From IMG/VR virus record IMGVR_UViG_3300023281_001248, positions 1 to 45,710 of that record: DNA of 45,710 nucleotides, one strand, 5' to 3'. The first letter of the stretch is position 1, and every line of letters starts with the position of its first letter. The translations under genes and the position numbers were made by a program. The notes beneath the pieces were generated by a model. The model was not told where the DNA came from, made no database searches, and saw nothing but the letters and a program-made list of their open reading frames with translations. Positions 16,678-25,683 of this stretch are shown piece after piece. The stretch comes from a virus.

Positions 16678-19104
16678 CTAATCACTACCGTAGCACTTAC
16701 AGGTTTTAATTTCGTTACGCAATCCGCCCAACATGACCTGCGTGTTGGTGTTAACCGTCCCGCCTTCCATGATTTGTGTGCTTGTATTATCCGTCCCGCC
16801 TGCCATCGTCATCGTTGTGGTGGTGTCAGACCAATTCTGTTGCGCCATTGCTGCCGCGCCAAGTTGACCAGCTACACGAGTACCGGCGACCTGGGCGTCA
16901 CTACTCGCCCTTAATATACCAAGCAGATGATCAACACTAACCCTGGACTTATCGACCTCAAACCGATTACAGGCATCAAATAAATTTATTGCCGCAGCAT
17001 ACCTGTCGACTTCAGCACCAAATCTCGCGGCCTCTGCATTGGTCCTGCCTACAAAACCGCGAATGTTAGCATCATAAATGGTGGCACGAGCATTGGATTG
17101 ATCGACCAGCACCCTTGCTGTATCAACCTCCCTCTGGCTTTCGGCAGTGAACGCCTGTATCTCACTACCAAACTTATCGACTTCACCAGAGAACCGTCTG
17201 GACTCACCTTCAACTTGTGCAGTGAATCGCCGCACCTCTTCACCAAACCTTTCGTTGTTGATGCGAGCCGTATCGACCTCGATGGTTGCCGCACCAACAT
17301 CTCTACCGATACGCGCACTGTATGCCTCGGTGTCTGTCCTAAACTTACCTACGTCTGATTCAAAACGACGGGCCTCCGTCTCTCCTTCCGAAGCAAAGAG
17401 ACGGACCTGGGAATCGTATATAGCGGTTTCGCTATTCAACTCAGCTACCAGGGCATCAATCTGCGCCTTAACTGCCACGACATTTGCTTCAAACTCTTCG
17501 ATCTTAAACCTCTCGATCGAGATCTGCTGTTCCTTCGATGTGGCTTTAGCCTGTACCAATGCAGAATATCCCTGCACCTGTGCCTGGTACGCGTCCACCT
17601 CACTACCGAATGTATCGATCTTCAATTTTTCGGCGTCAATCCTGGACGAGTATATGTCGGTTGCAATTGCTGCAGCACGCGCCTCTGTGGCATAGCCCTC
17701 TATTCTTGCCGAGAACTTATCAATGAGTTGCTTGTTGCTGTCGATAGTAAACCGGGACGCTTCAAGCCTTGACTTGAATAATTCAAACGTGGCGAGTACG
17801 GCTTCTATTTGAGCGCGGTAGTTGTCGATCTTCTGCGTGTTGATCTCACCTTTAATGCGCTCACCATCTAGCTCGGCACGGAATACATCGAGCTTCAACA
17901 CCTCACCTTCCAGTAATGTCTTGAATACTTCTGCCCGTGTGCGGTACGCACTGACATCAGCGTTGTATCTATTCACTTGGGAGGCAAACAACTGCAATGC
18001 CAAGTCCACTGTCGTGCGAGCAATCTCGAAGTCAAGGCGCTGTATTTGTAAATGATTGTCAACTAGCGCGACCTCTAGCTTTGAAGCTTCAGTCATCGCA
18101 AAGCGGACGTTCTCTACTTCCATTTCCGCCTGCTTGATAGCTTGCTCACGCGACAGGGACGAGGACTTGTTCTGGTTGTTCTGCAAAATCTCCTGGTTTC
18201 TTGCTATCAGCGCACCAGGTGGTAACGAAAAACCTCTGGCAGCAAACTCCTGGAAGGACTCTTCGCGTGCCGCCATAGCAATGCCGTCTTCACGCTCACG
18301 GGCTGACGCCCATATGTTCTGAAAAATGGCGTCTGATAAACCAGTGGAATTGTCATCCAGCCAAAAATCTAGCTTAGATTTAACGGCAGTAAGCAACGTG
18401 TCTGCAAATGCCTGCTGTGTATATGTAAAGGTTGCGGTCGGATCACTAGGACCACCAACCAGCACAGCATCAAACACCGGATTAATAATACTTGGTGACG
18501 CTGGCAGCGTGATCTGCTCCAGGTTAGGTGAAGTGGGCAACGTATCATCCGGCTCTGGAGGCAATATAACCGGCTGAAGTGTGTCAATTTCGGGCGCGGC
18601 CTTAATGAAGTCAGCTGGTGGCGTGGGCTGAATGATTACGGGAGTAACTGCACCCAGAACCGGTGCTGGATCGACAGCGTCCTGCGCTATTGTGGCAAGT
18701 GCGGGGGAGTCTGGTGATGCCGGGAACGATACCGTCCCTGGGATGGTGCCCTGAAACACCGGATCACTGAATGCCTCGCCGGTAAAAATTGGTGGCGTAA
18801 GATCTCTAACACTAGGCGCTGAGACGTCACCTGGAGCAGCTGGTGGTGCTGGAACAAAAAATGATGACCCCGAAAACTGTGGGGCCGTTATAGACGCCAG
18901 CCCAGGAATCTCTGGATCTGCGGGAGCCACAGGCGGAATGAAACTAGTGAAAGCCGAACCAGTGAAAATCGGGATAGGACATGGGAATATAGATGCTACA
19001 GGAACTGTCTCAAGGTTTACCACAGTCCCTGAAAGCAGTTTGGTTGCAGACGTCGAGGCATCTTCAATAATCGGCTTAACATCTACAATTTCATGTTCTG
19101 ACAT
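16678..19104 (-). CDS. Long coiled-coil virion protein with Pro-rich repeats
   Basis: The 808-residue protein has three parts. Residues 1-210 are Pro-rich with repeats of the type P-x-F-x-G (PIFTGSAF, PQFSGSSF, PIFTGEAF, PVFQG). Residues about 230-740 form a very long helix with repeating units like ARIEGYATE and EVDAYQAQV, which should make an extended coiled coil. The C-terminus has three similar segments (MAGGTDNTSTQIMEGG and relatives), then CKCYG. No signal peptide. It could be a tail fibre shaft, tail needle or internal tube; nothing in it settles which. The start has GGAG 9 nt upstream, and a 6-bp hairpin lies in the leader. Confidence 0.8.
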   Translation of the reverse strand: MSEHEIVDVKPIIEDASTSATKLLSGTVVNLETVPVASIFPCPIPIFTGSAFTSFIPPVAPADPEIPGLASITAPQFSGSSFFVPAPPAAPGDVSAPSVRDLTPPIFTGEAFSDPVFQGTIPGTVSFPASPDSPALATIAQDAVDPAPVLGAVTPVIIQPTPPADFIKAAPEIDTLQPVILPPEPDDTLPTSPNLEQITLPASPSIINPVFDAVLVGGPSDPTATFTYTQQAFADTLLTAVKSKLDFWLDDNSTGLSDAIFQNIWASAREREDGIAMAAREESFQEFAARGFSLPPGALIARNQEILQNNQNKSSSLSREQAIKQAEMEVENVRFAMTEASKLEVALVDNHLQIQRLDFEIARTTVDLALQLFASQVNRYNADVSAYRTRAEVFKTLLEGEVLKLDVFRAELDGERIKGEINTQKIDNYRAQIEAVLATFELFKSRLEASRFTIDSNKQLIDKFSARIEGYATEARAAAIATDIYSSRIDAEKLKIDTFGSEVDAYQAQVQGYSALVQAKATSKEQQISIERFKIEEFEANVVAVKAQIDALVAELNSETAIYDSQVRLFASEGETEARRFESDVGKFRTDTEAYSARIGRDVGAATIEVDTARINNERFGEEVRRFTAQVEGESRRFSGEVDKFGSEIQAFTAESQREVDTARVLVDQSNARATIYDANIRGFVGRTNAEAARFGAEVDRYAAAINLFDACNRFEVDKSRVSVDHLLGILRASSDAQVAGTRVAGQLGAAAMAQQNWSDTTTTMTMAGGTDNTSTQIMEGGTVNTNTQVMLGGLRNEIKTCKCYGSD

Positions 19105-19137
19105 GGCTATAACTCCAAACCATAAATGACCTTACTT

Positions 19138-19155
19138 GGCACCACCCCAGGTGCC
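19138..19155 (-). other. 6-bp hairpin in the leader of the coiled-coil gene
   Basis: GGCACC and GGTGCC flank a 6-nt loop about 34 nt before the ATG at 19104. No T-run follows, so it is not a simple terminator. The loop lacks the GGA seen in the three AGGA hairpins. It may be a processing or regulatory structure. Confidence 0.35.
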
Positions 19156-19174
19156 TGAAGTGTACTCTATCACC

Positions 19175-20587
19175 TTATGGAAACCCAAGATCCACGGCAT
19201 TATTGGACATAGCCAGCTCTTCATCACCAAGAACGATTGGACCATTATGTAGTCCCAGTCCATTAGGAATGCCGTCCGCCATATCAAGCTCAAACCAAAA
19301 CGATCGGGAGTTAAGGTGCGTTTTAGCGCCCATCTCTCCTAGCAGTTCCTCAAACGTACCTAGACCCTCTATCCATGCGTAACCCTGGCGCTCACCACCA
19401 ATGATAAGCCCACCGGAATTAATGGGGATGCCGCATCTTGGACCTATGAACTCAGCCCCATCGCCACCGGCAACCTGGCATAACAGAGATGTCAGGTAGT
19501 GACCCTTACACGGAGGATTGATGTCAAGATTTGATGCGCTCGCCTCATACCCATCAGAAAAAGCCCAGGGATGTGCCCCATCTTCACCACCATAAAAAAG
19601 ACCTATTGCCGCATTACATTCGTCACTTGAATACAGCAACACGATCTCACGTTCACCTTGGTTTAAGCCCTGTTCACCATCACCAATAAAACTAAATATT
19701 GCAAAATTCCGCGCATCCCCCTGACCTATACCTAGTGATTCTGGGTACTGTGTAAAGTCGTCGGCGTCACCACCTGACGCCAGCTTCTCTCCAATAATCA
19801 CCTTACCTTCTACTAGCCAGCATTCACCAGGACGTAAACTCTGACACGGATTGGTAACATTACCAACCATGGAGATCACGCCGCTATTACCAGGCGTGAG
19901 AAGGTCAATATCAGGTGTAAAAGCAGGAGACCCCAGTGGATTTAAGGTGCATGGCGCATTTTTTGCAGGACTACTTCTATCAAAATCCAGTCCAACCTGT
20001 GGAGCCACAAAACCAATCCAGCCCCAATGCACATAAACGGTCTCGACGTCAGCCCCACCAAACCTAAATGGGACACTAAGCTTTATCTCTCCATGGAATG
20101 ATGTAGTACCTTCAGCACAGTAATGACCCTGCTCAAGCGTTGGCACAATGTATGGCGTCTTAACAATAGGAACTTCCCTCTTCTCAAAGGTGCTGGGACA
20201 CTCTTCTTGAATATCACAATCCAACATCTGAGAAAACATGCGTACCCCCGGCCTACTAAGAGGAAGGAGCGGACAATCCTCGTTAATCTCTGGGCGATAC
20301 GGTGGAGGCTCTAGCTCTGGAGGAGCTTCAGGAGTGGAAACAATATCAACCCTCCAGATCGGGCTGGTTGCTCCAGAATAAATTTTTACAAATACCCTGG
20401 TGTCATTGGTCAGTTGAAATTCTGTATGAATCATGCCCTCGTTATGACCTAAATCCAATATTCCCTGCATTGTCTCCACGATCTTGTGAACACGGTGTGC
20501 ATGGCTTTGCGCTATATTTCCATCACCGTGGAATCCAAAATTTATGGCCTTCTCACGAAATAGACCCTCATTATCGAAGACGCCCAT
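19175..20587 (-). CDS. Cys-containing virion protein, unrecognised
   Basis: The 470-residue protein has a short helical N-terminus (MGVFDNEGLF...), a beta-rich segment, a Pro-rich linker (near 90-115) and a long central and C-terminal part with about ten Cys residues (CPLLPL, CDIQEECP, CTLNPLG, CQSLRPGECW, CNAAIG, CKGHY, CGIPIN). No signal peptide. I know no family for it. The start overlaps the upstream stop (TAATG), so it is translated with the YDLNAY-repeat gene and may be its partner, for example a terminal domain of the same appendage. Confidence 0.75.
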   Translation of the reverse strand: MGVFDNEGLFREKAINFGFHGDGNIAQSHAHRVHKIVETMQGILDLGHNEGMIHTEFQLTNDTRVFVKIYSGATSPIWRVDIVSTPEAPPELEPPPYRPEINEDCPLLPLSRPGVRMFSQMLDCDIQEECPSTFEKREVPIVKTPYIVPTLEQGHYCAEGTTSFHGEIKLSVPFRFGGADVETVYVHWGWIGFVAPQVGLDFDRSSPAKNAPCTLNPLGSPAFTPDIDLLTPGNSGVISMVGNVTNPCQSLRPGECWLVEGKVIIGEKLASGGDADDFTQYPESLGIGQGDARNFAIFSFIGDGEQGLNQGEREIVLLYSSDECNAAIGLFYGGEDGAHPWAFSDGYEASASNLDINPPCKGHYLTSLLCQVAGGDGAEFIGPRCGIPINSGGLIIGGERQGYAWIEGLGTFEELLGEMGAKTHLNSRSFWFELDMADGIPNGLGLHNGPIVLGDEELAMSNNAVDLGFP

Positions 20588-22089
20588 TACTTTTTCAGCC
20601 GCCTCTTCTCGCCAAGAACCAGCGTCTCAAACTCCGCACTTTTAATTTGCAAATCTTCACCATCAACATTTTCGATGTCGAACTCCCAGTAACGACTCTT
20701 GATTCCACGCTTGAACTTCGCACGCTCAGTAGTCGACGCGGCTGGCTGCTGCCTGAGTTTGTATGGCCCGTTCTCAATACCTTGATCGGTTCGCAGCGTT
20801 ATGTGCGCCTGACCTGCAGACGTAAGACCTAGATAGGCTGCTATAACTCTCTTCAGTACAGGTTCATCGAAGTCCGTGCGCCCGATGGTTGCAATGGCAT
20901 CGATTGCCGCGCCATCATCATCATCGCCGTCTAGTAGAAAAATGCCGTCTGGGCGTGCCGCGAGATAGTTTTCACCTAGTTTGGCAAACGCATCAAAATC
21001 ATAATTCTCGTAACGAGACGGAGCGCCGGTATTGTGGTTGATGACCCAAGTGAATAGTTCCTGCGTGGTGTCCAGCAAGTACGTGCCGTCAACATAACCA
21101 GTTGCTGCCAGCAACGACTGCAGCTGATACAACCCATCAACGAACCCAGTGCGTGCCAAATAAATATCGAGTCCATACTGTGCGTCTGCGAACCCATCGG
21201 CTGCTTCGAACGCGTTCATGACAGATGTCGCGTCTGCAAACCCGTTCAAGGCCTGGTAAACCAACAACTGCCAGTGAGCGCCTATGCCAAGCTCGGCAAG
21301 CTTCAGAACCTCGATGTTATAGCTGTGATTCGAAAACTGCTGCAGAGTCTCAAGTGCAGCCAGATCATAATGGACACCGAATCTTTGGTTCAGCGCCTCA
21401 AGAACCTCAACTGCTGACTCTGCATCTAAATAACCAGTCGCCTGGGCAAATGTTATAAGTGCGTAGTGCGCTCCAAGTGCGGCCTCGCGAGCCTCCCAAG
21501 CATTCAGGTCGTAGTTGCCCTGCCCTATGACGTTATCGTTCTGCTCATAAATATTCAGGTCGTAAGAAACGACGGCATGCATGAGCAAGTCGACGAAGAC
21601 GTTTACATCGTACACACCCTGCAGCAGTCCCTGCGCCAGCAGGTAGATTTGCAGTTCATATTCACTGGTGACCGAGATCGTTTTTGCGGCGTACGCATTT
21701 AGATCATAATTGCCGTACCTCTGATCATCTAATACTAGAAATGCATTGAGGTCGTATGCTGCAGTTAGCGAACCATCGTTCGGTAACAATACTGTGAGTG
21801 TGTAATGACCGGAAAACGGTACGCCTTCCTCCTCAACATATGCATTGAGGTCGTAATAGCCTGCACCTGGCGTTGATTCCACTTCAGTAAAACCAGCCAG
21901 ATCGTAGTGTCCAGACAATACGAGACCGGACTCTCCAGAACCTGCAGTCTCGATGGAGTTTTGTGAGTCAACAGCGCCATCGAATGACGTGTAATCGTGC
22001 AGGTACTCGCCGTTGCAAATAACATTTTCCTGCGCGATCTTACCTTGGTGCAAGACCTGCAGGATTACTTGTGTGACGCGAATTGCCAC
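20587..22089 (-). CDS. Virion protein built of about 18 YDLNAY-type repeats
   Basis: The 500-residue product begins with a short segment (MAIRVTQVILQVL) seen at the start of some phage tail proteins. Residues about 58-343 are roughly 18 tandem units of about 16 residues with core G-x-Y-D-L-N-A-Y/F (GYYDLNAYVEEE, AAYDLNAFLVLD, GNYDLNAYAAK and relatives). Later units drift (SYNIEVL, QYGLDIY). Residues about 355-500 form a separate, more globular C-terminal domain. The regular spacing of aromatic and small residues suggests a beta-solenoid or fibre shaft. The GTG start overlaps the upstream stop as TAGTG. Function is probably an extended virion appendage; no family recognised. Confidence 0.8.
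   Translation of the reverse strand: MAIRVTQVILQVLHQGKIAQENVICNGEYLHDYTSFDGAVDSQNSIETAGSGESGLVLSGHYDLAGFTEVESTPGAGYYDLNAYVEEEGVPFSGHYTLTVLLPNDGSLTAAYDLNAFLVLDDQRYGNYDLNAYAAKTISVTSEYELQIYLLAQGLLQGVYDVNVFVDLLMHAVVSYDLNIYEQNDNVIGQGNYDLNAWEAREAALGAHYALITFAQATGYLDAESAVEVLEALNQRFGVHYDLAALETLQQFSNHSYNIEVLKLAELGIGAHWQLLVYQALNGFADATSVMNAFEAADGFADAQYGLDIYLARTGFVDGLYQLQSLLAATGYVDGTYLLDTTQELFTWVINHNTGAPSRYENYDFDAFAKLGENYLAARPDGIFLLDGDDDDGAAIDAIATIGRTDFDEPVLKRVIAAYLGLTSAGQAHITLRTDQGIENGPYKLRQQPAASTTERAKFKRGIKSRYWEFDIENVDGEDLQIKSAEFETLVLGEKRRLKK
21060..21917 (-). repeat. YDLNAY tandem repeat region
   Basis: Eighteen or so 16-17-residue units cover this stretch. Units are diverged in DNA and protein but keep Y/H-Y-x-L at the centre, so the array is old and selected for structure rather than freshly expanded. 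Confidence 0.8.
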
Positions 22090-23294
22090 TAGCTTACGAT
22101 CTCATAACCAATTTCCGCGGCCTCGACGTCAGCCATTAACCAAGCTAACGACGTATCTGGATTGTCCTCGAAGACATGGAAAAGAGCCTGATATTCAGAC
22201 TCTGTCATCGTAAGCGTAGTGCCCACACCTTCTGTTGCGTTCTCAAACACAACAACTCGCGCAGTACGGATGCCGGTGTCTAGTGTGTCCTTTGCCATAG
22301 CAACAACCTGCACTGCCATGACACGACCGAATGCATCTTCTGGAACTGAACCAGTTACTGTGAACCTGTCCTTGTGAGTGGCAGTATTCGATTCGTTCTG
22401 ACTGCTGTCATAGTCGTGTTGAGGATTGTCATTTATCTCCGCTACATTCGTGCCGCCGCCTTCAGGAGTGAAATCAGCTTCGGCAGTGTCTGCATTAGGA
22501 TAAAGCGTGTCGACCATCCACGGGAACAAGAACCCGGTTTCATTACCACCTCCACCAGGTGAAACCACATAGACATCGGCGATTCGATAGATCGCACCGT
22601 GACCTCCCGACGTGATAGGTTCTTCACCGTTTGTAGCGAAGTTGATCTCATCAATTGTCGACGGTGTTCCTGGCTTGGTATCAAGCTCAGTCTCCGAGTA
22701 CCAGACCTCACCATCAACACGTAACTCGATCTCACCAACCGTGTCGGTAATAAGGACACGAAACTCTATCCAATGCCATGTGTTGTACTGCAAGGCATGA
22801 AAATCTGGATCACCAGAATTGTCGGCGTCATCTTCACTATCAAAAAGGACTGTGCCGTTAGTGCTTGTCTTGACCCGAATATAACCACGACCAGCACCTA
22901 TGTTTTCCGAGAAACCATAGTTCAGTTCCAGCAACATCTGCGGCTGGTTACCGTTATCATCACGCGTGTACAGGATAGAATCATCGTTGCGGGTCTGACT
23001 GGCGTTTACGCCTTCCCAGTAAAATGCAAAACCAACGATGTACTCACTTACAGACGGAACAGCAAACTTGACCTTGGCAGATCCAGCAGAGCCTAGTCCG
23101 CCCTTGAACCGCAGCGCACCGGGCGCAGGAACGCGTGGCGCATGTGGACCAGCAGGGGTGACGTCTGGGCCACCCGTAGGCAGGATCTCTATATTGCCGC
23201 CAGTAGTTGCGCCTAATTTTTCAAGTTCGTACCTTGCGCCAAGATCCTGGTGGTCACGATAGTGACCCCAGTTTTCTATCCAGTCTACTGACAC
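22089..23294 (-). CDS. LamG-like virion protein, paralogue of the 35.4-36.4 kb gene
   Basis: The 401-residue protein has a concanavalin/LamG-like region (about 45-230) with strands such as WHWIEFRVLI, IELRVDGEVWY and IYRIADVYVV. A second region of about 150 residues opens DTLYPNADTAEADFTPEGGG. That second region matches the one in the protein at 35395-36411, so both are members of one minor-tail or fibre family. No signal peptide. The GTG start overlaps the upstream stop as TAGTG. The LamG fold suggests sugar or surface binding, not demonstrated. Confidence 0.78.
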   Translation of the reverse strand: MSVDWIENWGHYRDHQDLGARYELEKLGATTGGNIEILPTGGPDVTPAGPHAPRVPAPGALRFKGGLGSAGSAKVKFAVPSVSEYIVGFAFYWEGVNASQTRNDDSILYTRDDNGNQPQMLLELNYGFSENIGAGRGYIRVKTSTNGTVLFDSEDDADNSGDPDFHALQYNTWHWIEFRVLITDTVGEIELRVDGEVWYSETELDTKPGTPSTIDEINFATNGEEPITSGGHGAIYRIADVYVVSPGGGGNETGFLFPWMVDTLYPNADTAEADFTPEGGGTNVAEINDNPQHDYDSSQNESNTATHKDRFTVTGSVPEDAFGRVMAVQVVAMAKDTLDTGIRTARVVVFENATEGVGTTLTMTESEYQALFHVFEDNPDTSLAWLMADVEAAEIGYEIVS

Positions 23295-24082
23295 TACACA
23301 AAGATCCGCACACCAATTCGGAACGAGTTATTTGCTTGTGACTCGTTCGTTCCGGCTGGAACGGTACGCTTTAACCACCAGCCCTGGAAGTCACCGAACA
23401 ATAGGTCTGGGATAGCGATTCCGCTGTCGTAGTCGACCGGGTTGTTCGCGTCGAAATCTACCGTGCCGCCTGGTGCTGTGTTCACGTCGGCGATCGTTGC
23501 CATCGTGACGTTCTTGGCTTCGTCGGCAATCGCTATCTGAACCACATCCTGTCCCGGTGTATTGGTCTCCATCCACATACGGACATCAACCATTGAGTCA
23601 CTGGCGTGATCGTTCTCCCAGTACACACCACGGTATTGGAGTTCGCCTGCCTTGGCATCTGCCTTGGCGACGTCATCGAATATATTCTCCGCGATATTGG
23701 CTATCGTCAGTGTGTTCGTCTGGTCTGATGATGGCAGTGACGCCGATACAACCGATACCTTCAGAACGCCACCATTATTTCCACCCTGAATGGCATAAGC
23801 ACCGGTCACCGATACATCAACACTCGAACCCGCAGTACCACCAAGAGGTGTCCAGCGCAATGAGCTACTTGCACTATCGAAGAATAACGTGCCATCACCT
23901 TCAGCATTTCCTGCGGCATCATCAACTGTAACGCCAGTAATAGTCGTCGGTGCTGTCGCCGTCTGCGACAGTATGTCTTTCGCACCCGCAGTAGAGATCG
24001 CACCACCAAGATCCAAAAGGGGATCTGTGTTGGCAGCACCTCCTGAGTGTACGATTTTTAGATCAGCTAAACTTGCAGCCAT
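23294..24082 (-). CDS. Beta-rich virion protein, GGAIS type
   Basis: This 262-residue Ser/Thr/Asp-rich protein contains LDLGGAIS near the start (about 23-30), a repeat-like beta region, and a C-terminal part with FQGWWLKRTVPAG. The protein at 25684-26439 has the same plan (TNIGGAIS early, QGCWLELTLTAG late), so the two look distantly related. Probably a tail or appendage component; the family is not one I can name. AGGAG lies 9 nt before the ATG at 24082. Confidence 0.72.
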   Translation of the reverse strand: MAASLADLKIVHSGGAANTDPLLDLGGAISTAGAKDILSQTATAPTTITGVTVDDAAGNAEGDGTLFFDSASSSLRWTPLGGTAGSSVDVSVTGAYAIQGGNNGGVLKVSVVSASLPSSDQTNTLTIANIAENIFDDVAKADAKAGELQYRGVYWENDHASDSMVDVRMWMETNTPGQDVVQIAIADEAKNVTMATIADVNTAPGGTVDFDANNPVDYDSGIAIPDLLFGDFQGWWLKRTVPAGTNESQANNSFRIGVRIFV

Positions 24083-24094
24083 GATGCTTCACTC

Positions 24095-25351
24095 CTAGAT
24101 TGCATTACCACGTCGGGCCGTCTCAAGGTCGACGTAATCCTGGGCGAGCAACGCCGATTGCGTTCCCGTCCCTAAAGTTGCAATGATCTGTCGCAAGCCG
24201 CGTTGCTTACGAAAAATCATTGCGCCATTTTTGAATGTACCTACCGCAGATTTGTCATCCTGCACAGCAGTAATCTGTGCTTGAAGTCCACCAATGATTA
24301 CGCCCTCTTCGGAGAACCACGCTACATTATCAGAATCAGGCAAGTTGATACCAGTACCCTTTACTGCCCCATAAGGAAGTACCGGCACCTGCTGAAACTC
24401 TGTCGTGTCGACTCCACTAATCCAATACGTCTGGTCCGCACAGATATAAAGACCATCCGCAACTGCCTTCATGACAGTAACTTCATCCGGGAACTGCAGA
24501 AAATTCCTGTGCGGCTTGACTAGCCCGTACCGCATTGCATCTGTGAACCACACGACATTACCGTCTGCAACATAGATCCTGCCGTTAAGATATTCGATGA
24601 CGTCACCAGCCGGTGGCGGGATTCCAAACTGTGTTTGCAGCATGATGGTCTGTGCATTGTCGACAGTGGTTATACGGTAACTTGGTACTCCCGCCAGCAG
24701 TCTTCCAACCCGATACAACCCCTCGCCATTCGGCCCAGAGCAGTAAACGAGAATATCGCTACCGTCTATCGGTGTTGGTAAGTCAGTTATTTCTATCGAT
24801 CCAGCATCGGACGTGATCGTTACCTCTTTTGCCAGCGGCGTGCCACTCTCTTGACCCAAATCATCCGCAAAAGTGATGGCAACCTGATACACACCGGCAG
24901 TTAACGAACCACCTGAATTAGACGCGCCTATCGTTGGCTGTTCATGTGGTCCACGGATGCCCCACGGAAGATCCCTTCCTTCAGGATCGATAACACCAGT
25001 GAATAAACCGTTCGACCAGTAAATATTGTCATTCAAACCAAGGTACGCTACAGGGTGATTACCTACCCCAGTTCGGAAAAGCATTCGTGACCAAGAGCCA
25101 TCGATGTTCTGCACTAACTCCCACATGTTGCCGCCTTCAACAAACAGGGCGCGCTTGCCGTCCGAATACAATGTACGGGGAACTATCGATCCCACATACA
25201 CCTGCGTCCGGCCTCTGCGGCGGTGCAGGCTACCACCATCCATAACGTCGTAGTTAACTGCTCGCCTGAGAGATGACTGCGGCAACTCAACGGCATCGAG
25301 CATATTATTCTCGCCGTCCGGCCACCCATCATATTTTGCGTAATCCGGCAT
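24095..25351 (-). CDS. Probable tail nozzle or stopper, beta-propeller-like
   Basis: The 418-residue protein opens with a segment typical of short-tail nozzle proteins (NNMLDAVELPQSSLRRAVNYD, then GGSLHRRRGRTQVYVG). It continues as repeated blade-like units: ALFVEGGNMWELV, NDNIYWSNGLFTGV, GRIYVADGNVVWFTD, DGLYICADQTYWISG. An Ig-like insert is seen at about 150-215 (GSLTAGVYQVAITFADDLGQ). The fold class includes P22 gp10 and T7 gp12 type tail tube or stopper proteins, at the distal end of the portal-adaptor channel; assignment is by pattern, not alignment. The start lies 2 bases after the upstream stop. Confidence 0.65.
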   Translation of the reverse strand: MPDYAKYDGWPDGENNMLDAVELPQSSLRRAVNYDVMDGGSLHRRRGRTQVYVGSIVPRTLYSDGKRALFVEGGNMWELVQNIDGSWSRMLFRTGVGNHPVAYLGLNDNIYWSNGLFTGVIDPEGRDLPWGIRGPHEQPTIGASNSGGSLTAGVYQVAITFADDLGQESGTPLAKEVTITSDAGSIEITDLPTPIDGSDILVYCSGPNGEGLYRVGRLLAGVPSYRITTVDNAQTIMLQTQFGIPPPAGDVIEYLNGRIYVADGNVVWFTDAMRYGLVKPHRNFLQFPDEVTVMKAVADGLYICADQTYWISGVDTTEFQQVPVLPYGAVKGTGINLPDSDNVAWFSEEGVIIGGLQAQITAVQDDKSAVGTFKNGAMIFRKQRGLRQIIATLGTGTQSALLAQDYVDLETARRGNAI

Positions 25352-25353
25352 GG

Positions 25354-25674
25354 TCAGCGATCGATGACAAGCAGAAGACCCTCTGCTTCGAGGGTGTTAC
25401 CGAGATCGGTACTGACTATGTACGTGACAACGTAGGTCTTACCGTCGACCCCGACCTCGATGCGTTGCTGCGCGACCTGCAACGCAAATGTAGCGGCAGA
25501 CGGAAACACGAGATCAGTAGTCGCGACTCGCGAGCCATCGGCAAGCTGTTCGAGTTGCGTGACGCTGTCGACGCTCGTGATAGCTTCAGGTGCTACTCCC
25601 TGAACCATCTTCGGACTGAAGTCCATGTCATAAAGACGGGACTCTGCCGGTTGCTTCTCTAACAGGTCAGGCAT
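25354..25674 (-). CDS. Small tail-associated protein
   Basis: The 106-residue protein has the pattern K-x-P-A-E-S-R-x-Y-D-M-D-F-S, then a beta-sandwich-like stretch ending in TYVVTYIVSTDLGNTLEAEG. Similar small proteins with a YDxDFS start and a v-T-x-G-x-x-x-E end occur next to tail genes of many phages, of unknown function. GGGGAG lies 6 nt before the ATG. Confidence 0.7.
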   Translation of the reverse strand: MPDLLEKQPAESRLYDMDFSPKMVQGVAPEAITSVDSVTQLEQLADGSRVATTDLVFPSAATFALQVAQQRIEVGVDGKTYVVTYIVSTDLGNTLEAEGLLLVIDR

Positions 25675-25683
25675 CGTTCTCCC

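Noticed and set aside
24060-24100. A fourth copy of the AGGA hairpin before the gene at 24082
   Set aside because: It shares AGGAGTGA, but the flanking bases do not pair; it looks like an ordinary ribosome site.
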